A stretch of 64,000 nucleotides of DNA from Pristionchus mayeri (GCA_036245805.1 BTRK01000001.1:5642001-5706000); one strand, 5' to 3'; positions 37,015 through 47,326 are shown, counted from the stretch's first letter. The notes: generated by a model not told the origin, from the sequence alone. Program-made: numbers and translations.

Positions 37015-37106
37015 ATCAAAGTGGTGGCGTCTCATCGCAAGTACCCATGGCGACTACGGAATTAGCGATCATCGCGACCACGAATCTAGTATGCGCCGTT
37101 ATCATG
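37015..37106 (+). pseudogene. Decayed copy of HMG-CoA reductase exon 8
   Basis: The sequence aligns along its whole length with exon 8 of the intact gene (50903 to 50814). CCCATGGCGACTACGGAA here matches CCCATGGCGACTACAGAA there, and both end in CATCATG or TTATCATG followed by a GTATG donor. It reads PMATTELAIIATTNLVC against PMATTEGALVASTNRGC. Two extra bases upstream of the match shift the frame. It lies on the strand opposite to the intact gene. Confidence 0.7.
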
Positions 37107-37339
37107 GTATGAGTGATATTTATACATCATGTGTTGAGGGATTAAATGCTATGTTTTCCCATTCGACGAATTGTTTTTGGAGAAGAAATAATTCTTACTT
37201 GGCACATTCTTTGCATTTTTTTTTTTAATTTAATGATAATCTTGATGTTTGATCTCTTCCAATCTCAATCTCAAGTTTCCAATCTCAAGTTCTACAGAGG
37301 TCATGCGCCATGAATACGGTCTTCACCGTGGAGGGAATA

Positions 37340-37460
37340 TTTAGGTCCCCCCAAATCCGTACAGAAAAGGTCATTAGTCCCCAAAGATCTCACTGGTCCC
37401 CCATATCCGTACTGAAAAAGTCATTAGCCCCATATAATCTCATTGTGCCCCCATCCGTAC
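37340..37460. repeat. Terminal fragment related to the Merlin-type element
   Basis: Contains CCCCCCAAATCCGTACAG, CATATCCGTACTG and CCCCCATCCGTACAGGGCC, matching the CCGTACAGAGCC variant sub-repeats of the 6.6-9.1 kb transposon termini. There is no gene nearby. It is a solo or decayed terminus. Confidence 0.6.
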
Positions 37461-38652
37461 AGGGCCGAAACTAGAATCCGGGTAGCCTCACAGGTGAGAA
37501 AGAGAAATAAATTGAGACAAAAATGACTCTCCAAACAGATCTCCCACCGCCGAAAACATCGAAATGCAACACATTACTCTACAATTATATTTCCAGACAC
37601 AGTACCAGATTTGTTCTGCAATTACTTTCCATCAAAACAATGGTAGTCAATATTATTACGACTTGCAGCATACGCGTTTCATGAATGGATGAGGTGTAGA
37701 ACGGGTCAGTTGATAACAGAACGGTTCCCCACCGATAAAAAACAATCTTTGCATAAAGATTTTGACTATCTGTAGATCCCTCTTGGTATGTGTATGGGAC
37801 GAGTGCATATGTGATGATTCCAGGTTTAAATAAATCTCGACAGTTTTGAGATGTGAAGTAGCGATATTGATCAACGCGTGGTCACAAATGCATACATATT
37901 CGGCTGCAGTATTTCCAGGTGGGTCCTCGATGATGGCTGCACTGTGAACGGTCGTGTCGAGATATCTCACGCTGAACAGGTCAGGATGCGGTAGTACGAA
38001 ATAAGCTCAGGTAGGACTCAGAATTTCAATATAATATTGTAGTAAAGGAGCTTTATTGAAGTTACTATTTAATCTACACGATGATAAGGCTAGATGATAA
38101 AAAGGTAAAAGGTAAAGGTACATCCCGTCATCGAGACCAGCTCGCGGGAGAACACTGCTAGGCCAGTGTCAATAAGGATGATATAACACGATTTTACGAA
38201 ATTGGTCTTCACAAACCTTGTGAAATTCGCCCTTCACCCCTCTAAGACATTCATCGTTGAGTAGTGAGTGATATGGAAAGAAGAAGAGAGCATCTCTTGC
38301 GGACATAATGAGCGAGAACATGCAAATACTAGTGATAGCACTTTATGATCAATAGGAGCGTTGAAATGATTTGAGTGGATCGGTGCTCGTATGCACGGCA
38401 GAAACATGAGAAAATATGCAAATTCATATTTTGGACGAGATATGTTCCCTACTGGCCTGCAGGGTGGTTCGTGTTTTACAATCAGCATATTATTTCTTTG
38501 AATTTTAATATTCCAGTTCTGTTTGCCATTCTTTTCAAACAAAATTAAATCAAAACATTCCTACTTGACGTGGACATAATAGATGAAAGCGAAAACCGAT
38601 CTTGATCTTTATCGATGTTCTTTCGTATTTCATGTTATCTCTGCATTGTGCA
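37461..38652. other. No gene; intervening DNA within the relic HMG-CoA reductase region
   Basis: Contains the second copy of the direct repeat (about 38430-38580). No coding signal is seen otherwise. Confidence 0.4.
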
Positions 38653-38708
38653 GACGTTTTTCAGACCAGTCGTTGTCGCCAAGGGAACGACGCATACTCC
38701 ATTCCTTC
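38653..38708 (+). pseudogene. Decayed copy of HMG-CoA reductase exon 9 (first)
   Basis: After a GTGCAG acceptor-like site, the bases GACCAGTCGTTGTCGCCAAG and GGAACGACGC align without gaps to the middle of exon 9 of the intact gene (AAGACGGTGGTTACTGCTGA and GGGAATGACGC). The frame and donor are lost. A better preserved copy is at 39208. Confidence 0.5.
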
Positions 38709-39207
38709 ATTTTGTCCCATTGCGTATCCGATGGAGAGAGAGAGAAGTGGCGATGCAAGAAACGTCTGATTATGAATCTTCGGTTTCTCAACTTTTCAAC
38801 TATTATAGACTGGAAGATCAGGAAGCACCTATTGCTTGACGGGACATGACATGGGCACGAGTGTCATTTCCCAGTGAAATTGCGGTTTTGATTTTATGAG
38901 TTTCCTGTATCAGCCCGCTCGATGTATTTATGTTTCACTAATTGGATAAAAGCCTTTATATCTGTCGAAATTAATTGTTGTCTCATATGCAATCGAACAT
39001 TCCAAAACAGATAGGCTTTAGCAACATGTATTTCATGGTATTAAATTGCGTTACGCATCCCCCTCATAGCGTTACGCATAAAGCGTTACAAATCCCCCTC
39101 CTCGGAATGCTAAATAAGAGGATGGGGTGTAACGACATCGCTACGTCGCCTCGTGTTACCAACCCTATCGTGCAGTGCTTATACAATTCTGATCTCTCCT
39201 TGTGCAG

Positions 39208-39264
39208 ATGTCTGGAGGCGTGAAAGCGGTGGTCATAGCGGAGGAAACGACGCGTACGCCCGAG
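39208..39264 (+). pseudogene. Decayed copy of HMG-CoA reductase exon 9 (second)
   Basis: Preceded by a TGTGCAG acceptor, it reads MSGGVKAVVIAEETTRTPE and then a stop. Exon 9 of the intact gene reads RSGGVKTVVTAEGMTRAPV. The match starts exactly at the exon boundary and breaks off before the exon end. It supports a relic paralogue on the plus strand. Confidence 0.7.
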
Positions 39265-39363
39265 TGAGGGATGTTCTGTGCTGCGCTTGCTATGGGAAAT
39301 GTTCAGGATATACATCGGAAAACTATATTAAAATATTGTTTATTTCGCGCGAGGTCTTTTTGA

Positions 39364-39905
39364 GGGGGGGGTGACAACTTCAAAAACGACAACTGCACAA
39401 CTCTTCGCCGTTCGTTTGCGAGAAGACCTTGGAACTTGGGAGTTGTATCATTGTCGTCAGTATGTGCTCCCCTACAATTACATATATAAATCTTGCTGCC
39501 AGGTCATCATGAGTTTTACTCGTCACCAACGACCATGGGTTCATGGTCCAAAATTGAGAATTCGAGATGAAAATCATGGCTAGATAAACAAAGAGTACAG
39601 TAACCAATTGATATTCCAGTACATCAGTAACTACTCTATCCCAGTAACATGTCTATCGATAAGTTACGGGATTTGATGCTTATCTAACAATGATTTTCTA
39701 CTCAAATTCTCAATTTTGGACCATGAACCCCTGGTCGTTGGTGACACGTAAAACTCGTGATCGCCTTGCAACAAGATATATATATGTAATTTTAGGGGAG
39801 CACATACTGACGACAATGATAAAACTCCCAAGGTCCAAGGTCTTCTCGCAAACGAACGGCGAAGACATGTGCAGTTGTCGTTTTTGCAGTTGTCACCCCC
39901 CCCCC
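39364..39905. mobile_element. G-run foldback element, second copy
   Basis: The ends are 8 G (left) and 10 C (right), followed inward by TGACAACT, AAAACGACAACTG and TCTTCGCCGTTCGTTTGCGA. The arms pair for about 200 bp; the centre is near 39640. Flanks are CTTTTTGA (39356-39363) and TTTTTTGA (39906-39913), an 8-bp duplication with one mismatch. It shares terminal organisation and internal blocks (GGGAGTTGT, CAGTATGTGCTCCCCTACA) with the copy at 36100. Confidence 0.75.
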
Positions 39906-40050
39906 TTTTTTGATTGTCTGGACTCAAATGTACATAGTCCCTCATTCGAGCCTCTCTGACGTTTTCTCAATTTCCATTCAGAGATTATTCCATCTAACAC
40001 GGCAATTATGTGATAAAAAAATAACAATAATATTTATATTAAGAGTAAAG

Positions 40051-40119
40051 TTTGTGAGCTTGCCGGGCCATTCTCCTGTTTTCTGCGAGCTGGAAACGAG
40101 CGTGAACAACCTGACACAG
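40051..40119 (+). pseudogene. Decayed copy of HMG-CoA reductase exon 18, donor destroyed
   Basis: Exactly 69 bp, the same as exon 18 of the intact gene, and still in frame: FVSLPGHSPVFCELETSVNN against FLSVAGPSPSFCDPGTHANN. The intact exon is followed by GTGAGG. Here the corresponding bases are CTGAGA, so the donor GT is lost. About 50 bp further on is a weak resemblance to exon 19, cut short by the maT-like insertion at 40226. Confidence 0.75.
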
Positions 40120-40225
40120 CTGAGAGAGCGGATCAGTATCACGAATTGATAAATTGCATGGGTTTTTTTTATTTCGTGCGTGAGGATCCTTGCTGATTGA
40201 TGTCCACATCCGCTGTAACTAACTA

Positions 40226-41510
40226 CAGGGTGTCCAAAAAGTTACACTTTTGAAACGCGAATTTTTTTAACATGTAGGTCGAGTTGTCAACACCTGTAAT
40301 AACACGTTTGAGCCCACCCTTCGGTGCGTTGAGGGAACCTACTAATTAGTTTCCCATAGTCATGGTTCGTCCAAATCGCTATCGTCAAACTATTATCAAC
40401 CTTTGGACCCTCGGCGACCCCCAGATTCCATCAGGAGGAAGCTTCGTATTTCCCGAATGACAGTCTATCGCACCATCTCCCGTTTCAAGCAGTTGGGCAC
40501 TGCGAAGGACCGTCCAAGATCAGGAAGACCCAAGACCGCTCTCACTCAGAAGAACAGGAGAATCGTGGAGAAGAGAGTGAATCGCAATGCCAAACGATCC
40601 ATCAGGAAGATGGCTAAGGATCTCAAGATCTCCAAAGGATCCGTGTGTGCCATCGTTCATTCTCTTCTCAAGTCCTACCCCTACAAGATGAGAAAGGGCC
40701 ATGGCCTCACTGATGTCCACAAGCAGAAGCGCCTGGAGAGATGCAAGCTGCTCCTTCAGCGGGCCGATCGTGGGGAGCACTTGACTACCGTTTACTCTGA
40801 CGAGAAGCTGTTCTCAGTCGAGGAGGTCTACAACAGTCAGAACACCAGGATCATCGCCAAGTCTCCTCAGCAAGCTGACGCCAGAGGTAGAACCATCTCT
40901 CGCATTGCCCACCCCCAGGCACTGATGGTTTGGGCTGGTGTGTGCTCGACGGGCAAGACTCCTCTCGTGTTCGTGGATCCCGGGGTCAAGATCAACAAGG
41001 AGTACTACACCAGGGCAATTCTCCAGAAGGCCCTTCTCCCCTGGTCCCGCTCCCACTTCAAAGGGGCTCGCTGGACCTTCCAACAGGATTCAGCGCCTGC
41101 TCACTCGGCAAAAGTGACGCAGGCATGGTGTCGCGCCCATCTGCCCGACTTCATCTCGAGTGAGGAATGGCCCTCGAACTCCCCCGATCTCAACCCTCTG
41201 GACTTCAGCATTTGGTCAGTGTTGGAGAAGGAGGCCTGCTCTACTCGCTACAAGAACCGCGATTCCCTCAAGGCAGCCCTTCTCAAGGCATGGGAGAAGA
41301 TCGACGTCCCTTACCTGCGGGCCGTCATCGACTCGGTCCCTCGTCGTCTCAGAGAGGTCATCGCGGCCAATGGAGGCCAGATCGAGTGATCGTGCATTGT
41401 TATGTTCATATGGTCACTGATAAATACTGTGCCCCGTTTGAGTTGTCTATGTTGCTTTTAAAGAAAGATACATGGTTTTATCCGTGTAACAATACTTTTT
41501 GGACACCCTG
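40226..41510 (+). mobile_element. maT-like (DD37D) Tc1/mariner element, near intact
   Basis: Inverted ends CAGGGTGTCCAAAAAGT lie at 40226 and 41510, flanked by TA on each side (40224-40225 and 41511-41512). The 1285 bp are typical of Tc1/mariner. Terminal matching is essentially perfect, indicating a recent insertion. Its GC-rich coding region contrasts with the surrounding AT-rich relic DNA. Confidence 0.9.
40362..41389 (+). CDS. Tc1/mariner (maT-like, DD37D) transposase, N-terminal frameshift
   Basis: The product cuts its element out at TA sites. The long frame covers 40403-41389. It has an N-terminal helix-turn-helix (DSIRRKLRISRMTVYRTISR), a basic linker (RPRSGRPKTALTQKN), a second helical DNA-binding part (RSIRKMAKDLKISKGSVC), then the catalytic core. 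The three aspartates are intact: VYSDEKLF, FQQDSAPAHS and SPDLNPLDFSIW, with 37 residues between the last two (counting the D of PLD), the spacing of maT-type elements. The only ATG in a sensible place is at 40362 (MVRPNRYRQTIINLWTLGDP), and it is out of phase with the long frame. One indel around the CCCCC run near 40420 would join them, so as sequenced the protein lacks its correct start. Confidence 0.85.
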
Positions 41511-41695
41511 TAAACGTATACGTTTACAGTACAAAATTGCCCCGGCGCTTCGCGCCAGGGCTCAGAATAAATTTCCCATTCCACCGCCAGTTCCTTCCGT
41601 GTTTCGCCAATGTATGAAGAAGAGTTGTGTTTCTGTCCATGCCGATCTCTGTTGCGTATTCCGTCTACAACAGCATAACACGATTTTTTTCAGTA

Positions 41696-41772
41696 GATCT
41701 CATCTGTGTTTGCACCGAAACGAGCTGCGTTGCAGCAGCGGCTCCTCCCTGCAGCTGCAGAGACCACATTAG
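41696..41772 (+). pseudogene. Copy of HMG-CoA reductase terminal exon (first)
   Basis: After a TTTTTTTCAGTAG acceptor, the frame RSHLCLHRNELRCSSGSSLQ ends QRPH and stop. The intact terminal exon reads RSRLNLYETSAEAGSSSNSL and then QRPQQG. Nucleotide matches include AGATCTC at the exon start and CTCCCTGCAG and CAGAGACCACA near its end. No adjacent exon 19 is found. Confidence 0.65.
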
Positions 41773-42038
41773 GGAGTTGTTTTTTTCTAACACGCTCTAT
41801 GAGATTTGTGAGATTTTCTAAATTTGTGAAATTTGCGAGCGTCGCTTGTGGGAGTTGCGCTTCACGAGTGAGATAAGACACGTAGTCTTCCCTTCTTGGC
41901 CAATTAGATGTAGCCATCGGATACAACAATGCAATTGCAGTATTCTTTTCTTTGCGCCTCTTGTAAATTCCGTGTTTTCCAATAACTGAATATTTGTTTA
42001 CCTCTTCGTTACGTAGCACTTTCTCGGATAAGTACTGG

Positions 42039-43779
42039 GGATCGGTAAGAATCGGCCGTAATGGTCACCCCCCGGACATGCGGCCTCCCGGAATGGGAAC
42101 TGGGCGTCCATGCGTCAACCATGGATACCCCTTGGCCCCATGATACACCACATATAGGCCATTTCTCGATTCCGCTTTTCAATGAGTAAGGTGCCAAAAT
42201 TGAAAAATCGGATTTTTATATTTTTCGAACGCGATGCGATAGACTCAAGATCTCTTTTGCGTTGTATTAGGGGTGACAAATAAACAAAAATGAACCACCT
42301 TGATCGAATTGGTATTGGTTGGAATCTTGTTTTCATGTACGAATTTTTCAGTTTTTCCTGGCTGAAAATTCAACACGACAGGGGGGGGGGGGGGGTATCT
42401 CACTATGTCTTTCAAACTTCAGCCCAGTTATTGATCAGTTATCGGTAGTATAGAGACTGTTTACTAAATTATTATTTCAAAAAGTCCCACCAATTCATTC
42501 GTTTTCATGATATTCCTTCCCAAATCTACGTAAAAACGGGGGCGAGATGAGATGATTCGACTCAAATTTCCGCCATGAGAGAATCGGTTTAAGCTAACAC
42601 AACCATTTTTAGAAAGAATATATAAAGTGCAATTAATTGCGGGTTTCACATGTAAAGTTTCGGACATTTGTGTAGAATAATCTCATCTCGCCCACGTATT
42701 TACGTAGATTTGGGAAGGATTATCATGAAAACTAATGAATTGGTGGGACTTTTAGAAATAACATTTTAATAAACAGTTTCTATACTACCGATTGGTAGTC
42801 AACAACTGGGCTGAAGTTTGTGAAATTTTGAGTTGAAGACGGTCAAACATGGCAAGAATCGACGTTCAGTAGATATTTTTGATGAACTTTAGAGTGTTTA
42901 AATTTTTTAATCAGATTTTCACAATTCTGAATGTAAAATAATTCAAACTGACGGAAACCCATCGATTTCTTCAAATTTCAGTCCAAAAATGTTGTTCGAC
43001 ACCCGCGATTTCGCGTTTTGGACAGAATAAAAGACAGTCCTACAGTTTAAAAAATGTCATATTTTGCGAATTTATTACTCATATGGAAACGTAATTTATG
43101 ATGTACTCAATGGTCGTCGCGTTATGCTTGAAAATACTGAGTTTAGATAGCTCAAATTTCGAGAAAATCGAAATCGAGAAAATCGACTTTTCCAGAATGA
43201 ACGAAAGTTACATTTACAGGGCATAATTATTAGTTAATATTACTACAGATTCGGTTTCCACCAAATTAGCACTTTTAACAGTTCATTTGAAGGATATCAT
43301 AGTGATTTCGCAGAATTTTGAAATGCCCAGGCATGTTCGGACCTCGATATGAAGAAAACGGAAACGTCCATTTCTTTTTACTTTTAAAAATGTCGATGTA
43401 GAATTCATCGGGCTACATTATAGACATAGTGAGATACCCCCCCCCCTGTCGTGTTGAATTTTCAGCCTGGAAAAACTGAAAAATTCGGACATGAAATCAA
43501 GATTCCAACCAATACCAATTCGATCAAGGTGGTTCATTTTTGTTTATTTGTCACCCCTAATACAACGCAAAAGAGATCTTGAGTCTATCGCATCGCGTTC
43601 GAAAAATATAAAAATCCGATTTTTCAATTTTGGCACCTTACTCATTGAAAAGCGGAATCGAGTAATAGCCTATATGTGGTATATCATGGGGCCAAGGGGT
43701 ATCCATGGTTGAAGCATGGACGCCCAGTTCCCATTCCGGGAGGCCGCATGTCCGGGGGGTGCTCGACTCTTACCGATCC
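42039..43779. repeat. Foldback with arms of about 370 bp and internal G-run
   Basis: The left arm 42039-42415 is inverted at 43420-43779. The ends read GGATCGGTAAGA and the arms share CACCCCCCGGACATGCGGCC, GTATCCATGGTTGA-type sequence, CGATGCGATAGACTCAAG and CAACACGACAGGGGGG. The run of G is 15 long on the left and about 8 C on the right. The arms are very similar, so the element is young. The spacer contains the smaller palindrome 42413-42820. Confidence 0.8.
42413..42820. repeat. Smaller palindrome nested in the 42.0-43.8 kb foldback
   Basis: The left arm of about 150 bp (AAACTTCAGCCCAGTT, then GTCCCACCAATTCATT, TCCCAAATCTACGTAAA and GGGCGAGATGAGAT) pairs with 42670-42820. The two palindromes are nested but not concentric. 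Confidence 0.75.
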
Positions 43780-44008
43780 GGCCTCTTAAAAAATATTCCG
43801 CGATAAACGAGAAATAGAAAGAGAATTAGGGAGAGACTCGCTAGAGAAAACTGGCTCACTCCACACTACCAGACCGCCGACATAGCGTGATGCATGAAAA
43901 GTAGAATGCGCGTTTCACCATTCAATGTGTTGAAGGAATCATTCTCTAATAATAAGGATGATCGTGAACGAAACACAACTAACTATATGAGATAAATACG
44001 ATTCATAG

Positions 44009-44099
44009 ATATCGCCTGAATCTTTGCGAAACGAGAGCGAATGTGAGCAGCAGCATCTCCTCCCTGCAGCAAGAGTACTGTTGCAGAGACCAGTGGTGA
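44009..44099 (+). pseudogene. Copy of HMG-CoA reductase terminal exon (second)
   Basis: After a GATTCATAG acceptor, the frame begins YRLNLCETRANVSSSISSLQ and ends DQW with a TGA. It resembles the intact terminal exon in phase, length and the order NL, ET, SSS, SLQ. It lies beyond the foldback at 42039-43779, so the two terminal-exon copies bracket that element. Confidence 0.6.
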
Positions 44100-44487
44100 G
44101 TATAATGATCACCTTTGTATATCGTATGAATCCGTGTTTGAATCCGTTTGAGAAAGTGCTCAATATTGAGAATAACACGAGTGATAAATAGCTTGATTCT
44201 TTATCTCGTACATTTGGGAATAGTGAGGTGTAGTATTTATACGTGACATCCGTAGTGGACAACCGCACCCCTTATATTTGTTCACTACATTGAAGATGTA
44301 CTCGAAAAATTTCTCACACCGTTGCATTCGCTTCAAGCAGTGTATCTCGTTTTCTGATCGATACGGCAAGGACACTCAATTGGTTCGAGACCACATGAAT
44401 ATATACAGCGATTGAAACAGAATGCCGCATGGCCTCGCGGTTTTGTCTGTCTTGCACATACGTTTCCCTCCAGCTTATATAAGTTTA
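44100..44487. other. Intergenic, no gene recognised
   Basis: Follows the terminal-exon copy. No domain or splice structure was found. Confidence 0.35.
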
Positions 44488-44489
44488 TA

Positions 44490-45008
44490 CACAGCCTGTC
44501 AGATTGGATGAGAATGGCCAATATCTCGGCGGACGTATTCTAATGAGAGAAGGGGAGAGACCGATCATTTCACCCCATTTTTGTTGTTTTGCGGTCATTT
44601 TTCTTCATAGAGCTCTACGGAAATTGATGCTACGCGAAACCTAGGTCGAAATTTGAAAATCCGCTATTGTAACTTCTTCTCCGATGCTTTGGCTATCGAC
44701 TCATGTATTTCATTGGTTAGGCAGATTGACCTTACGAGACTAATTACAATTTTAAGGTCGAAAATAGCGATTTTCGAAAGCAAATTGGATATGTTTCGCA
44801 ATACATATTTGATTTTCGAGTTTTTGAATGTCATTAAAACTGAAAAATTCTTATGTTTCATCGAGGAAATTTTTCTCTTTACATCCTTCGCCTGACCGTT
44901 CTGGGGGAACTGTGAGAGAAATGGATCGGAAGGGATTTAGAGAGCGAACAAAGAAAGACCTCGTCCGCCACGAAAATGAACCTTTTCATCCATCCTGACA
45001 GGCTGTGT
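44490..45008. mobile_element. Short TIR element (about 520 bp), Tc1-like ends
   Basis: CACAGCCTGTCAGATTGGATG on the left matches the complement of the right end (CACAGCCTGTCAGGATGGATG) near 45007. TA-rich flanks are present, and GGCGGACG and GACCTTG-type words recur inside both arms. No coding capacity. Confidence 0.6.
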
Positions 45009-45589
45009 TATATTTATCAATTAATTTGTTGGATAATATTAACATTGTAGTTACTGAACGTGGAGTATTCTTCTACTTCCAATTTCGTTCCTTCTCGCAT
45101 CCTGTCGAGTTTTGAGAAATCGTGAAGATGGAGAATGGGGACCGTCTGAAGAAAAGTTTTTACTCCGACTGTGTTGAAGGGGAGAAATTGCACCTCAAAG
45201 TTGAAGGGCGCTATCCGACCGGTGCAGCAACTCGACGAGGAATGATAATATACACTAATTAGCCTAGGGTGGCCTTAGTGGGGTTAGGAGGACCTCGAAA
45301 ATACATTAATCTCAGCTTTGAATTTTGGCTCAATGCCAGATGCCAGTCATTATGAGTCGAATCTTAGGTGAGGGGCGTGTTATACAACATTATAAGCAGG
45401 TGTGGATTTTATGCTTCAGTGTTGCTTGACATATCTGGCGTTCGAAGAGAAAGCAATGTGGTATCCTTACTCCAGATAAATATAAATCAGGTTGTGAATC
45501 AGGTCCGCTGCAAAAAAGCCTGTCAGAAAATTCACTCATTTATGAACTTGACCCACACTGGACATCAATAGAAATACTTTTTTGGTCGT
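45009..45589. other. Intergenic, no gene recognised
   Basis: No convincing coding or repeat structure. Confidence 0.35.
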
Positions 45590-45930
45590 GTACGGCGATA
45601 AGACAACTCGGAAAAAAACATTTCGGAAAACGACATTTCGGAAATTCCATTTCCGAAAACGATATTTCCGAAATTCCATTTCGGAAAAGGACGGAAAATG
45701 CCATTTCGGAAAAGGACATCTCGGAAACTTTACACTGAAACTACCCTTTCGCTCAATTTTCTTAAAAGAAAAACAAAAAAAATATTTTAATCAGCAGAAA
45801 ATAGCTTCTAAAGTCATGTGCGCGCTCTTGGAATTTTGCCAAAATTTCCGAGATGCTCTTTTCCGAGATGGAATTTCCGAAACGTCTTTTTCCGAAATGT
45901 GTTTTACGAGATGTCCTATCACCCCGTGAA
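45590..45930. repeat. Element with termini made of TTTCGGAAA sub-repeats
   Basis: Seven or more copies of CATTTCGGAAA or TTCCGAAAT lie at 45610-45730, and the reverse-oriented set lies at 45840-45910. An A-rich centre separates them. The open frame running through it (rich in FRK repeats) reflects the repeat and is not a gene. It is probably a non-autonomous DNA element. Confidence 0.65.
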
Positions 45931-46373
45931 CCCGTAACAACTGATCACAGTATTAAGCGCCAGGCAGTCCACGGACAAAACCGAAAAGCGTACCTAATAC
46001 TTTTATTTTCCATGAAACATGAATGAAACGACCACTTCCGTGCTTCGAAACATTTTAGGATCATTTGTGTTTCACAAACACTATGAAATGGAAACGGTTT
46101 TAGAGACCCAATTGTTATAGGTTTCACAATTGGTTCTTAATGAAACTCGATACAGTAAGCTAAAATTCCGTGCAAGAGCAAATTCGCAGCTTTTTGAATT
46201 TGAAAAAGAGCGCGAGATCAGCTTTTGCTTTTGCACATTGCTTAATACTGTGTGATACATCGATCTCAAATTTAGTAAAATGAAAAGCACTTTTCATTGT
46301 TTTCTTGAAAATATATTTATGTGCGCATACATTGCTTCTTCCAAAATGTAGCATTCATCGTCGTTTGACACAA

Positions 46374-46515
46374 GGAACTGGATCTGACCGAGGAACTGGG
46401 TTACGGTAGTCACTTGGGTACTGTATAATCGACATGGTACCAGGACTTTTTAAAAATAAAGTTAGTTTGCGATAATCGTGGGTTACGGTAGTTGTATACG
46501 GTATTTGGGGTACTG
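46374..46515. repeat. Fragment of the 12.6-15.6 kb foldback family
   Basis: GGAACTGGATCTGACC, GTTACGGTAGT and AAAAATAAAGTTAGTTTG follow in the same order as at 15045-15180. The fragment stops at TACTGTACGTCG, next to a perfect hairpin. Confidence 0.75.
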
Positions 46516-46522
46516 TACGTCG

Positions 46523-46561
46523 TTCGCACTGCTCCCCTCAAATCGAGGGGAGCAGTGCGAA
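46523..46561. repeat. Perfect 17-bp-stem hairpin
   Basis: TTCGCACTGCTCCCCTC, loop AAATC, then the exact complement. A second short inverted pair (ACCATGA and TCATGGT) follows directly. Function unknown; it abuts the foldback fragment. Confidence 0.8.
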
Positions 46562-46583
46562 ACCATGAATAGGGGGTCATGGT

Positions 46584-47326
46584 CTGAAAACACCTCGCCG
46601 CCAGTGATGGGCAACTATGGTCCTACCCTCTATTCGCATTTACCGTATTCATATCCAGCATATTCATAAGCCGATGTTGTTTATAGTATTCAACCGTGCT
46701 TTGCATATCACATTATACTAAGAACAAATCTGAATTTTATTATAAATCTGCAATAATATACATTTCCAACCAATCATGCAATACGGAGTTACTATCTACA
46801 ACAAGAAAGGAAACCCGCATTTCAGTTGCACTAAACAACTTGTTCACTTAGTAAAATCGTGCGAGGTAAAACTAGAATCGGACAACTAAAAAATCTGAAT
46901 AAACACATCACAACACTGGATGGCAAGCACGTTGTGCAAACTAAAAATTGATGGTAAAATGGTCATCTTCGATTCGGTACCGTAATCTATCATGGAACGA
47001 AAACAATCGAGAATCTACAGTATGCTGGAGCAGTTCACTTTGATTGTTCGCTCCGCCGACTTGCCGCGAATCTGGAAAAAAATCGTTATTAACAATACAA
47101 AACATAATTTCAAATTTGTAAGTATTTCACTTCATTCACCAATAGTCCCACATTAGTTTTATGCAATCCATGATTGAAGGGCGGTCTCATTCATTTGGCA
47201 AATTTTGGTTTTGGTAACCTAGTGCGAACAACTACACTATTGTGAACCCGAAATTCGATGCACTCATGTAGCTCATTCGAAACAGAAATCATCCATGCAA
47301 TCTCTATCTTTCTTATCCCACTACAG
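46584..47326. other. Downstream region of HMG-CoA reductase
   Basis: No coding frame recognised. It should hold the 3' untranslated region of the minus-strand gene. An AATAAA on the minus strand reads as TTTATT at about 46736, roughly 590 bases past the stop, and its use is uncertain. Confidence 0.35.

Noticed and set aside
40165..40215. Copy of HMG-CoA reductase exon 19
   Set aside because: Only a short stretch (GTGAGGATCCTTGCTGAT against GTGAGCTCTCGCTGATG) is similar and the frame is lost. It is suggestive because of its position after the exon 18 copy, but too weak to list.
45582..45929. FRK-rich open frame
   Set aside because: It follows TTTCGGAAA sub-repeats and changes composition exactly where the repeats end; it is not a gene.
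46523..46561. Perfect hairpin as a bacterial-type terminator or a microRNA precursor
   Set aside because: The context is eukaryotic and there is no T-run. The 17-bp stem with a 5-base loop is too short for a typical precursor.
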